In this document: piece after piece, positions 35,525 through 45,800 of the stretch
How positions within the stretch are numbered: the first letter of the stretch is position 1
Layout of the letters: the number at the start of each line of letters is the position of its first letter
NCBI RefSeq assembly: GCF_018127925.1
Contig: NZ_CP072347.1
Location: 498,501 to 562,500 of the forward strand
Direction: 5' to 3'
Source: Prevotella melaninogenica
GTDB lineage: Bacteria; Bacteroidota; Bacteroidia; Bacteroidales; Bacteroidaceae
Length of the DNA: 64,000 nt
Notes under the pieces: generated by a model
The model's input: only the letters and a program-made list of their open reading frames with translations
What the model was told of the DNA's origin: nothing
Databases searched by the model: none
Made by a program: the position numbers and the translations under genes

Positions 35525-36604
35525 TTACTTTATAGCGTTTCCCTTTTCATCCCTTCTTGATAGTGAAGTGACTTTTACTTCAAAGTCTGCGGTTGTGTTG
35601 TTGTCATCCACGTATTTCTTACCATCCCACTTTCTTACCAGTGCAAGGCCAGAAGATATGGGGTAATCGCTTTGTTTTAGGCTGGAGAAAGAGACGTCGG
35701 TAACGGCATTGTAGCCTCTGTCTAACTTGCTTGGACGCATCTGGAACATACGGCGAGGACAGATGGTAATGCAGTCGATGACGCACTCAAAAGGTACTTC
35801 GATGGCATAGAAGTCACCGAAGGCACTACTGGTCACGGTGATGTAATGCAGATAACCCTTACTATCCTTTGTCTCGGCATAGTTCTTCTTGAATTCCTCT
35901 GGTGTCCATGGCAGTTTTATCAAGGCAATACCGTTGCTCTCAGAGATGTGAGAGAATTCGTAAGCAGGACCAATATTGCCCTTAGCATCGGTAGATGTGA
36001 GGATTGCATTCATGTCTGGAACGTTCGGATTATTCTTCTGTCCGGGGTCGTAGTTGCTGTTTGTCCATTCGAAATCAGCCTTACTTAGGTCCAAAAAGGC
36101 ATTCAATCCGCCATACATACTCAGGTCCTCGCCCTCTAACTCAGCCTCAAATTTAGCCTTGTGGTCGATGGCATACTTTGCAACAATGATAGTCTGACCT
36201 GGCTTCACAGGGTAGTCATTGCCCTTACCGGGGAAGTAAGAGATACCCGATGCACCATAATAACGATTGACGAAATCGTCTTTCGGTGCGAACTGGATAG
36301 CTTTGCTCGGTTCAATGGCATTGACACACAGCGCCAATCCGTCAAGATATTTCACCTCGTCCGTAGGGTTAAAGATGGCGATATATTGGTCGTCATTGTA
36401 CATCTGGTTCAAATTCTTCATACCCCAAGCACGTACATCACGATACCAATAATGACCAACATAGAACACCTCCTTGATAATCAAGTGGTCTAACTTTGTC
36501 TTAGAAGTGGATTGCTTCACAGGCATTTCATTACGCGTACAGCTGTTCATCCCTAAAAGCATAAGGCTAAAAAGCAGGTACGCAGTTATCTTCTTTTTCA
36601 TCAT
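35525..36604 (-). CDS. DUF4876-type outer-membrane lipoprotein
   Basis: Starting at the first ATG of the signal peptide (36604) the protein has 359 residues. KKKITAYLLFSLMLLGMNSC ends in a lipobox cysteine, so it is a lipoprotein. The rest follows a DUF4876-like pattern, including LIIKEVFYVGHYWYRD near 43 and YIAIFNPTDEVKYLDGLALC near 74. Such proteins occur next to TonB-dependent receptors in Bacteroidetes. It is the last of four genes in the same direction here. A role in capturing a TonB substrate is inferred from the neighbours; the substrate is unknown. Confidence 0.75.
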   Translation of the reverse strand: MMKKKITAYLLFSLMLLGMNSCTRNEMPVKQSTSKTKLDHLIIKEVFYVGHYWYRDVRAWGMKNLNQMYNDDQYIAIFNPTDEVKYLDGLALCVNAIEPSKAIQFAPKDDFVNRYYGASGISYFPGKGNDYPVKPGQTIIVAKYAIDHKAKFEAELEGEDLSMYGGLNAFLDLSKADFEWTNSNYDPGQKNNPNVPDMNAILTSTDAKGNIGPAYEFSHISESNGIALIKLPWTPEEFKKNYAETKDSKGYLHYITVTSSAFGDFYAIEVPFECVIDCITICPRRMFQMRPSKLDRGYNAVTDVSFSSLKQSDYPISSGLALVRKWDGKKYVDDNNTTADFEVKVTSLSRRDEKGNAIK

Positions 36605-36736
36605 TTGTTTTCTTCTATTTATGTTTATATCATTGTGAGCAGTGGGAGGGACTATTGCCACGAGAGGAATAGATTGTGAGTTACAGACGTATAGATACTT
36701 CCTTAGCGACGATGCTGTCCTCTCCCTCTGTCCATG

Positions 36737-38143
36737 TTACAAGAACCAGTTTCCGAAACCAGAGCCACCACCAATGCCGTGGGTCTGTACATTCTGCGAA
36801 GCTTCCAACGCATCTAATGATGACAAGCCTATTTCGTGACCTAAGTAGAAATAGAGTGGGTCGTTCGGGTCGATGGTTGTAGGGTCAGTATCAAAGCTAC
36901 TGCAGAACACCTTGATAGGGATATTAAAGCGGAAAAGCTCCTTCCATTCTGAATCTGCCCCATACTCCTTTGGCTCGTCAGGGTTGTAAGCCTCCGAACA
37001 GATGAACGGACTACGGAAGACATAGGTTGAATGGCGATTAAGATACTCGTCCTTCGGTATCAATGCCTTCTTTCCTTTCGGGCATTTCATCACTCTTACA
37101 GACAGATAGAACTTTGGTAAGAGGTAAGACGGACGTGTATAACGGCCAGCCTCACCCGTTGCAGGGTCCAAACGGCGTGTAATCTCTAATGGCCACTCTT
37201 GATGAAGTGCATCGTTCTCATCGGCTTCAATGTCAAAGTTGAAATGCCCCTTCAGTCCTACACGGTCTTGGTCGTAAGGCGCAACAGCCCAGTCAGCATC
37301 CTCACGTGTCAACGGTGGGAGAAGACGTTGGTTGAATAACTCACGTGCACCATCAGCCATTGCATTATGAATCCACGTATCTCGATAGGTATATTCAAAT
37401 ATCTTTGGGGTCAATTCGGCACGTTCTTTCCACGTGGTCTTATTCGCAAAGGTTGGAGAAGGAACTGGTGTCGTGTCGACTGTACCGCCTTTCTTCCAAT
37501 CACCAAACTTATTCTTGTTTGGTTTCCACGTACCACGGCAGTCCATTACTTCGTATGGATTGCCCTTATCGTCAACCTCGCTCACCGTGAAGAATATCTG
37601 ATACTCATCAGAGTGGTCGAGAATATTGTCGTTCATCAGCTTACCCTCTTTGTCGAAGAAGTAGAGACAGAGTCCCCAACGCTTGAGTTTTCCACCAATG
37701 ATACGGATATAATCAGGTCCAATCTTACCATCGCTCTGCTCAAGATACGTCACAGTACTTTGGCGCTGCACCTCAACCGTAGGCCATTTTGCCGTATTGT
37801 TGCGGATAATGACAAACTCCTCCTGCTTCCAAGGGGCGTTATGATAGACGAAGTTACCGTGCATCATACCGTCGCCGTGGGAGTGTCCCTCTTTAAACAT
37901 CGCTAAGCAGGTAGCCCAACCATTGAAGGCTCCGTCTGGGTCAGGGTTATTCACCTGCTCAGAGACCTTAATCTTCGACAGACTATCTACATAACGGTCT
38001 GCACCACTACGTGCTAATCCCTTACTTTCTAAGGGATTTTCGTTATAATCAACATGTACATTGCCAAACACAAAGTTGTCACATGAAGTGAAAACTGCGG
38101 CAACACATGATAATAAAAGAATGTTCTTGAATATCTTATTCAT
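36737..38143 (-). CDS. Lipoprotein with His-rich segment, paralogue of the next gene
   Basis: A 468-residue lipoprotein (signal MNKIFKNILLLSCVAAVFTSC). Near residue 83 it carries KEGHSHGDGMMHGNFVYH, a histidine-rich stretch that could bind a metal ion. It shares patterns with the 485-residue neighbour (EYTYRDTW and DRVGLKGHFNF against EYRDTDP and DRLGFKGVMQF), so the two are diverged duplicates. The family was not recognised. It lies 15 bp from that neighbour, in an operon with a TonB receptor, and probably acts at the outer membrane in substrate capture. Confidence 0.7.
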   Translation of the reverse strand: MNKIFKNILLLSCVAAVFTSCDNFVFGNVHVDYNENPLESKGLARSGADRYVDSLSKIKVSEQVNNPDPDGAFNGWATCLAMFKEGHSHGDGMMHGNFVYHNAPWKQEEFVIIRNNTAKWPTVEVQRQSTVTYLEQSDGKIGPDYIRIIGGKLKRWGLCLYFFDKEGKLMNDNILDHSDEYQIFFTVSEVDDKGNPYEVMDCRGTWKPNKNKFGDWKKGGTVDTTPVPSPTFANKTTWKERAELTPKIFEYTYRDTWIHNAMADGARELFNQRLLPPLTREDADWAVAPYDQDRVGLKGHFNFDIEADENDALHQEWPLEITRRLDPATGEAGRYTRPSYLLPKFYLSVRVMKCPKGKKALIPKDEYLNRHSTYVFRSPFICSEAYNPDEPKEYGADSEWKELFRFNIPIKVFCSSFDTDPTTIDPNDPLYFYLGHEIGLSSLDALEASQNVQTHGIGGGSGFGNWFL

Positions 38144-38158
38144 CTTCCCAATTCGTTT

Positions 38159-39616
38159 TTACATCAATACTACGTTATGTCTGTACTGTATGAAGAAGTC
38201 TTGTGGCTGTGTCAGCATACGCCAGAGCTGTGCCTTGTCGGCAGCTGGATAGAATCGCTTGACATCTTCAAAACACTTGTCTTCACCGTCCTTGGTGTTG
38301 GCTATGACACGAACAGACAGCGGATAATCAATATCAAAGCTATCCCAACCGGGTTGTATCTGGTTGAAATCCCATAGGAAACTATGCTCGCTATTGTTCG
38401 TATTGCAATACTTTGCAGGCTTTTCCGACTCTCCCACGTGCTGCTGTCCTTTGTTAAGAATGTGGCAAATGCGCACTTGTAGCTGGAAAGCAATGTCTGA
38501 TTTGTGGAACTGCATGACGCCCTTAAAGCCCAATCGGTCCATGTCTGAGCCGACGTCCAAACTGCGTTTCTGATGCAGTAATCCCACTGTATGACCATAA
38601 CGCTGGCGTGGTGACTCAGTATCTGGGTCGGTGAAGTCATCGTTATAAGCTTCTGTAAAAAGTTTTCCGAGTTCTTCTTCCACTGGATCTGTGTCACGAT
38701 ACTCATAGGTAAAGACCTCTGGAGTAATCTTATTTAGCTCCATTGGATCAATGGTTTTGTAGAGATGATAGGTCTTTCCACCGAAGTTATAAGGCTGCAA
38801 AGCCTCTGGTTTTCCCGATACCTCAATCGACTTCCATGCCAACTCACTATCGAACGGCACTAAATTCTGTCCCAACGTGTAACCATCAGGGACATAGATG
38901 TTAGAAGTTGAGAACTTTGTGGCAGCTTCCATTGCTCCACCTTTCTCTTTAAAGGTGTATCGGTCATAATAAGTAGGTAGTGAAGCCAACGAACGTGGGT
39001 ATGCCATTTGCAATCCACGCACCTCCTGTCCGTGTCCTGCAGAGCTACTATCTGCCACTGCTTTGTTCAAAGATGCGTTACCAATACCGAAGAAGTGCTG
39101 GTGAACAAGCAGTGTTGCGTTGTCTTCATCAGGCACGTTATAACCGTCTTTATCCTTCATGAAGGGATAACCTGAGAACTGATGGTTGATGAGCATACCG
39201 TTTTGATCGTAGTATTTCAGCTCCAATCCATAGTAGATATCGTCTGAAGCAATCACGTCAAAGCAGTCGCGTTCGGTCGTAATCGTCATCTGTCCGTCGT
39301 CATCTTTGGCAATATCAATTTCCTGCATGACAGGGATAGAGGTCGCACCACTGACAAGATGATAAGTGTTATAGGCTCGAATAGAGTCGTTTCCGTCTGG
39401 TCCAACACCAATCATTCCCCCCTTATAGCCCATTCTCAAGATGGCATGAACCGCATAAATCTGCTCATGTCCCTTCACATCTCGCTCAATAGAGGAAGGA
39501 GGGGCTTGTATAATCTTCTTGAAGAAATCGTCAACTTGGTCGTTAGAGCAACTTCCGAGGAGAAGTCCCACTGCTACCGTGGCAAGTATGAGGCGTATGT
39601 CTTTATATAGTTTCAT
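38159..39616 (-). CDS. Large lipoprotein of the TonB receptor operon
   Basis: A 485-residue lipoprotein (signal MKLYKDIRLILATVAVGLLL, then GSC lipobox). Repeated beta-strand-rich segments include LELKYYDQNGMLINHQFSGY near 153 and TPEVFTYEYRDT near 300, which it shares with the 468-residue lipoprotein. It starts 16 bp after the receptor stop, so it is the second gene of the operon. The family is not recognised. It may be a surface-exposed partner of the receptor, in the manner of SusD-like or HmuY-like proteins, but without similarity to either. Confidence 0.7.
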   Translation of the reverse strand: MKLYKDIRLILATVAVGLLLGSCSNDQVDDFFKKIIQAPPSSIERDVKGHEQIYAVHAILRMGYKGGMIGVGPDGNDSIRAYNTYHLVSGATSIPVMQEIDIAKDDDGQMTITTERDCFDVIASDDIYYGLELKYYDQNGMLINHQFSGYPFMKDKDGYNVPDEDNATLLVHQHFFGIGNASLNKAVADSSSAGHGQEVRGLQMAYPRSLASLPTYYDRYTFKEKGGAMEAATKFSTSNIYVPDGYTLGQNLVPFDSELAWKSIEVSGKPEALQPYNFGGKTYHLYKTIDPMELNKITPEVFTYEYRDTDPVEEELGKLFTEAYNDDFTDPDTESPRQRYGHTVGLLHQKRSLDVGSDMDRLGFKGVMQFHKSDIAFQLQVRICHILNKGQQHVGESEKPAKYCNTNNSEHSFLWDFNQIQPGWDSFDIDYPLSVRVIANTKDGEDKCFEDVKRFYPAADKAQLWRMLTQPQDFFIQYRHNVVLM

Positions 39617-39632
39617 ATTCTTTTTCAGCTAA

Positions 39633-42056
39633 TTAGAACTTAAACAATGTGCGTAAAGAGAAGTTTGCTCCACGCTCATGGGCGTAGTATCTGAAGCGGT
39701 CGGTGTACTCCTTATAGAGTGCGTTGAGGATGTTATCACCGACAATCATAAACTTCAACTCTCTATTCTGTGGTAACGCGATGCGGAACTCAGCCGTACC
39801 ATTCAGTAGAAAATAGGCTGGTGGCGAGTCGGGAACGAGGTCTTTATCGGGATCAAAGCGGGTCTGCTTGGTCACGTAGATACCTGAGAGCGACAGCGAC
39901 GAATGATACTTATGATTCTTCGTCAGCGGTAGGTCGTAGGTGGCTGAGAGTCCGTAACGGTCTGATGGCATGAAAGGTAGCCAGTCGTTATGGGTCAGGT
40001 TGCGTGCAAACATCCATTCTCCCTTACCGACAAAGGTCAGTCCTTGCAGCGGCTTCACGGTTGCTTCGATGTCACCACCATAGAGTTTCACATCGTCTTG
40101 GTCGTAGATAAACTTTGGATACTTACCACTTGGATGGTTATGGAAGCGGTCCTTACCTGCTCCGATGTGGTCGTAGATATAGCTATTGATACGCTGGAAG
40201 AAGACACTTGGCTCTACGGAGAACCATGTGTTCCTATACTTCGTACCTAACACGAGTTTATAACCACGCTCGCTGGCAAGATTCTTGTTGCCTACTACCC
40301 AATAGGAACCGTCTTGCAAGCCAATGGCATAGAGCTCGTTGATATCTGGTGGACGCCATGACCAACCGATATTCGCACGTGCATCCCACTTGTCACTGAA
40401 CTGATAGTGGGTGGCAAGGCTCATGGTGAAGTTACTATAGAGTTTGAAGTCGTCGTAGTAGGTGTAGTTGCTGAGGCTGCTATAGCCATTGACCGACAAC
40501 ACACGGAAGTCATAACGCATACCGAGCGCGCACTGCAACTTACCAAACTCTGCCTTATGAAGGAAATATCCACCCATTGAAAGGGCTGCAAAGTTAGGAA
40601 CAAAAGCTGGCTGTTTGGTGCCCGGGTAGTTGAAGTTCGTTTGGTAAGTGTTAGAAAGACCAGCGTCAGTCGTCATCTTCCATAGTTTCCATTTCGCTTG
40701 CCAAAGTACGTCGAACTTATAGGTTTTCAGCATCAGGTCCTGCATTGGAATCCAACTCCATTGTGTCTTCTTTCGATTTTCAAACTCTTGACGGAGATTC
40801 TCTTGGAAGGATAGCGTGAAATTGAGGTGATGGTTAGGATTAAGTTCCCATTTCAGTTCTCCTTTTAACGTCACGTGTTGCGACTGCTGGAATGGCGGTT
40901 TGATTTCGTATGAGAAGGGTTTAACGGTCTCTGGATCAGGACGTCCGTATTCAAATCGCTTGATCAACTGTGATAGGTCGGATATCTTACTGGCGTAATA
41001 GATTCCACTTCGCTGATAGTAGATACTTGAGAAGAGCGTTGCCGTTAGTTTCTTTCCTTGCCAACCGGCTAAGGCTGAGAAACTTATGGTGTTATATCCT
41101 GTGTTGTTCAGTACGTAGTCGGCTGTATGATAGTCGCCTCCTTTCGTGTACATTCCGTGTAGGCGCAAACCAAACTGCTTATAACCAGTCTCAATAGTAC
41201 CCGACCCACTGAAGCCTCGCGCATTGGTATCGTAACCCATGTTGACGTTTCCATTCACCTTAATCTTCTTGTTTTCGTAGGGTAGGGGCGCATCATTCAA
41301 GAGTACCACACCGCCCATTGCACCGAAGCCATAGCGAATACACTCGGCACCTTTCACCACTTCTACCATGCTCGAACCTGTATAGTCGAGTTCTGGTGCG
41401 TGGTCGGCACCCCAACTCTGGCTTTCTAATCGTACTCCATTGTTCATCAAGAGGATACGACTACTGTGCATACCTTGAATAACAGGCTTGGCAATCGTGT
41501 TTCCAGTACTGATAGAACTAACGCCGGGGATGGTTTCAAGGAGTTTTGCCAATGATGTAGCACCACCTTTTTCCAATGCTTCCTGACTGATAGCAGACGA
41601 CTGCTGTAAGACGGTCGTGTGTCGTTTCTGTGCCGTGACAGTGACATTATCTAATTGCTTAGAATCGTCCTTCAACTGTAAGGTTATCATGTGGCTGTCG
41701 GGAACGCTAACAACACGTGTCACCGTCTTATAACCTACGTAAGTAACCGTTAGTTTCATGCGGTCGGCAGCACGCTTGAGTTTAATCGTACACCTACCGT
41801 CGATGTCTGTCACCGAGGGGTTTGAAACGCCTTCGCAACGTACGACAGCACCGATGAGCGGCTCTTGTGACAGTTCGGAAACAACCCGAACGGTTACAGA
41901 TGTTTTGACATCTTTATCCTCATCCTCCACGGTCTCCTGCCCATGTACAGCCGTTGCATGGACGTAGGTGGGTGGGAATAAGAACAAAGAACTTAAGAGA
42001 GTGGCGGACAGGTAGTATCTGACACGCCTTTCATAGTTCATTTTTAATTTGTTCAT
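39633..42056 (-). CDS. TonB-dependent outer-membrane receptor
   Basis: An 807-residue protein with a signal peptide (LSATLLSSLFLFPPTYVHA), a CarboxypepD regulatory-like domain (residues 50-135), a plug domain (TVTAQKRHTTVLQQSSAISQ near 140, TIPGVSSISTGN near 169) and a 22-strand barrel. The C-terminus ends in FSLRTLFKF with the aromatic residue typical of barrel proteins. It imports a substrate using TonB energy. It is a CirA/FecA-type receptor rather than SusC-type by size, which favours an iron, haem or cofactor substrate. It is first in an operon with three lipoproteins. No promoter was placed with confidence. Confidence 0.9.
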   Translation of the reverse strand: MNKLKMNYERRVRYYLSATLLSSLFLFPPTYVHATAVHGQETVEDEDKDVKTSVTVRVVSELSQEPLIGAVVRCEGVSNPSVTDIDGRCTIKLKRAADRMKLTVTYVGYKTVTRVVSVPDSHMITLQLKDDSKQLDNVTVTAQKRHTTVLQQSSAISQEALEKGGATSLAKLLETIPGVSSISTGNTIAKPVIQGMHSSRILLMNNGVRLESQSWGADHAPELDYTGSSMVEVVKGAECIRYGFGAMGGVVLLNDAPLPYENKKIKVNGNVNMGYDTNARGFSGSGTIETGYKQFGLRLHGMYTKGGDYHTADYVLNNTGYNTISFSALAGWQGKKLTATLFSSIYYQRSGIYYASKISDLSQLIKRFEYGRPDPETVKPFSYEIKPPFQQSQHVTLKGELKWELNPNHHLNFTLSFQENLRQEFENRKKTQWSWIPMQDLMLKTYKFDVLWQAKWKLWKMTTDAGLSNTYQTNFNYPGTKQPAFVPNFAALSMGGYFLHKAEFGKLQCALGMRYDFRVLSVNGYSSLSNYTYYDDFKLYSNFTMSLATHYQFSDKWDARANIGWSWRPPDINELYAIGLQDGSYWVVGNKNLASERGYKLVLGTKYRNTWFSVEPSVFFQRINSYIYDHIGAGKDRFHNHPSGKYPKFIYDQDDVKLYGGDIEATVKPLQGLTFVGKGEWMFARNLTHNDWLPFMPSDRYGLSATYDLPLTKNHKYHSSLSLSGIYVTKQTRFDPDKDLVPDSPPAYFLLNGTAEFRIALPQNRELKFMIVGDNILNALYKEYTDRFRYYAHERGANFSLRTLFKF

Positions 42057-42830
42057 ATATACTCAGATTACAAATGGTTTTTAATTAATAGACACAATTC
42101 CCCCCAACCTTCACAGCGGAGGAAACGAATCTATAAGGGTTTACTCAGGCTTCAGATCAAGTTGCAGGTGTCTGCAAATGAAGTCAGCCTTGTATTTTCA
42201 TTTGTTACGATTTACGACTGCAAAAGTAGAAAAAATATATACATCGCACAATACTTACTTTTAGTGAAATTGCATAATCCCCATTTCTTGGTAGGTGAAA
42301 CACATTCTCCTCTTTCGTCCTAACAATCCATTTTGTAAGAATAAACTCACGCCTCGCTTTTTATAGATGCTCTTTACCCCTCGAATTAACGCCCTTTCGG
42401 CTTGCAAAAGGTGCCCTTTAAGCCCCTTACTAACGCCCTTTTGAAGTCCAATTAAGCACCTTTTGGAAACCACCTTCGCAACTACCTGAAAACAAAAGAC
42501 TTATAGAGGTACTGAAATCACTCGTTCTTAACCATTTTCCCTACCATTTCCTTAACCATAATGTAAAATAAATTCAAACACTAACTACGAATTTCTCTAA
42601 TCCCGCGAATCATTTTCTTTCTTTGAACTTTTTATCCTTTGAACTTTGAGTTTTGAGCATTAAACTTTTTGATTTGTGCTTTAATCCTTGATTTTTCCAG
42701 TTGAACATTTTTCCAACAATAGTAATCATAATTATGAATTATGAATTCTGAATTATGAAATTATTAAAAAAAGTTTTGTATATTTGCCTTTGATTTATAA
42801 AGGAGTAGTAGCTAAGTCTACATAAAATAG
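42057..42830. promoter_or_regulatory. Divergent intergenic region with repeat copy B and kinase promoter
   Basis: No gene is supported. Repeat copy B lies at about 42369-42520 (TTAACGCCCTTTCGGCTTGC ... GCACCTTTTG ... GCAACTACC). A fragment of the CTACGAATTTCTCTAAT family lies near 42583. A TATATTTG -7 box at 42779-42786, 45 bp before the kinase ATG, is the likely promoter of the sensor operon. Confidence 0.7.
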
Positions 42831-45800
42831 ATGAAAAGAACAAAGACATACAGCATAATTACAGGGTGGGTAGGTTGTCTACTCCTTCTGATGCTTGCTG
42901 CATGTAATGTTCCACACGTACAAGAAGTTGACGAATTAAACGACAAGGCATATGCCTTACACTATCGTAATCTCGACTCCGTGAGAATCTATGCGGATAA
43001 AGCCTACAGCCTGGCAGGAAGCTATGACGCAGGAAAGGCGGAGGCATTAAACAATCTTGCTTTTGTTGACTTGATGAAGATGCGCTTTACAGATGCCTAT
43101 GCTAAACTCGATTCTGTCCTCAAAATCACTGATAACCAAGTAGAACTCTTGGTGGCAGACATCCAGTTTATGCGTCTTTGTCAGCGTGAGTCACTCAATA
43201 AGGAGTTCTATGACTACTATGAAAAAGCACAGAAACGAATTCATCGTATCGAAGAAGACGAGGAACTACTCTCTCCTCGTCAACGTCGTCGCATGGTTTA
43301 TGCGCGCTCAGAGTTTGCCATTGTCACTTCGACATACTATTATTATGTAGGTTTGGAGCAACCTTCTATCAAGGCAATCAGCCAGATTAATCCCGATGGA
43401 GAGATACAAACCGACATGGCTCAGCTCTTGGCTTATTACTATAACATCGGTTCGGGTGGTATTATCAATACCAATTCGCAGAAAGCCATAGAGCAGAAAG
43501 AGTTTGAGTATCTCATACGCTGTTATATGCTTGCACGCCAGCACAACTTCCCTTATTGGGAGGCAAACTCCTTGCAGGCGATCAGTGAGCTGATTCTGAA
43601 CGATAAGAGTCGAGCAACACTGATGCATGATAACCTACCGTCGTTCCAATATATCAACCTTGATAATATGCCTGAGAGACTTCTTGCGGGCAATTTAGCA
43701 CAGCGATCACTGCATATCTTCCAACGTTATGGAGATGTTTATCAGACGGCAGGTTGCTATCGTACCTTGGCTTCATGCTATTGGCAGATAAAGGATTACC
43801 GCTCGGCTATCATCTGTCTGAACAAGGCTTTGCACGATAATCCAGCTATCAATCAGGCACCCGACCTTGTTGCGTCTATCCGAGAGCAGTTGAGTGTTAC
43901 GTATTCGGCTATAAATAATAAGCAACAGAGTGATTATAACCGTAACATCTACCTTGATCTTCAGGACGAAACTCGACAAGACAGATACCTTACATCACGT
44001 GCTGAACAATTAGAGCGTACCTCAAAACAGCTGAATCTTATTATCATTGCTGTGGCACTCTCTATCTTCTTTGTGCTTGCTTCGCTTGTCCTCTTCCATT
44101 ATCTTCGTCGAAGAAAAGATACACAGGGTTCGTTAGACGATCTCCTCCTTCCGCTTGAACAGTGGCGTCATAACAATGAAAAGCACATGGCTGAACTGGC
44201 GGATAAGTATGAAGAGGTGTCTGAACAACTTGTTATCAATAAGTTACATCTTACGGATAATAAGCGTAAACACCTTGAACAACGGGCTAAGATTTCGCTT
44301 GTCAATGGTGTTATCCCACTCATCGACCGTATGTTACATGAGATTGAGAAGCTCAAGAAGGGTGGCGAAAGTGATGCTGTGCAGGCAGAACGTTACACCT
44401 ATATCCGTGAGTTGACCGATAAGATTAACGAGCTAAACGCTGTTCTCACAGAGTGGATTCAGCTTAGACAAGGTAAACTGTCGCTGCATATTGAGAGTTT
44501 CCCTATACAACAGGTGTTCGATATCGTGAAGAAAGGACGTATGGGTTTCCATATGAAGGGTATCGACCTACGTGTAGAAGACACGAAAGCTGTCGTCAAA
44601 GCCGACCGCGTTCTGACGCTTTTCATGGTGAATACATTGGCTGATAATGCCCGTAAGTTTACCGATAAGGGAGGTAAGGTGACCATTTCATCTATTGAAG
44701 AGCCGGACTATGTTGAGATATCTGTTGCCGATACGGGCTGTGGACTCACTGAGGAACAGCAACAACACATCTTCGATCACAAGCCAATTCATGATCAGAA
44801 AGACAGTGCTTCACATGGTTTTGGATTGATGAATTGTAATGGTATCATCAATAAATACAAGAAGATTAGTCAAATATTCTCTGTTTGTGAGATGGGTGTA
44901 GAGAGCGAGAAGGACAAGGGAAGTCGTTTCTTCTTCCGCTTGCCAAAGGGTATCAGCCGTGTCTTGTTGGCATTTGTCCTCGCTACAGCCTCCCTCCTGA
45001 CAGCTCAGGCACGTCCTACAAGAGCCAGCGATAAGGCTACTGCCCTTGCAAAGAAGGACTATAACACCCTTGCAGGCATCTATGCAGACTCGGCTTACTT
45101 CTCAAATATCAATGGTTCCTATAGTAAGACATTGGCTTATGCAGACACATGTCGTTACTATCTGAATCTCCATTATCTCCAACTTCGCCCTAAAGGAAAG
45201 GAGTTGATGAAGCGACTTGGAAGCCTTTCTATCGTTCCTGCAGAGATTAAGTGGTATCATGATAGCCTGCCAATGAACTATGGTATCATTCTCGACATAC
45301 GTAACGAGAGTGCTGTGGCAGCATTGGCACTGCACGAATGGGAGGTTTATAAATACAATAACTCTGTTTATACCCACCTCTTTAAGGAGCGTTATGCCGA
45401 CAACTCATTGGGCGAATACTGTCGAATGATGATGAAGTCGGAGACGAATAAGAATGTGGCTGTTGCCCTTCTTGTGCTTTTCCTGCTTTCAATTTTCCCT
45501 GTTTATTACGTGATGTATTATCGTCATCGTCTCTCTTATCAGTTCTGTTTGGAGCGTGTGAAGCAGATAAACACGATTCTTCTTAGTGATGTAAGCGAAG
45601 AAAACAAACTCAGAGAGGTTGAGAAAGGTGTTAGCGACAGATTCCCAGAACGATTACTTGCTATCGTCAACCAGATTAAGGAGGCACTAATTGCCTCTGT
45701 TGAGGAGAATCAAAAGAGCCAATCAGACATAGAAATGCTCGAAGATGAGGTGCGTTGTGTGGAATATGAGAACGAGCGTTTGCACATTAGTAACAGCATT

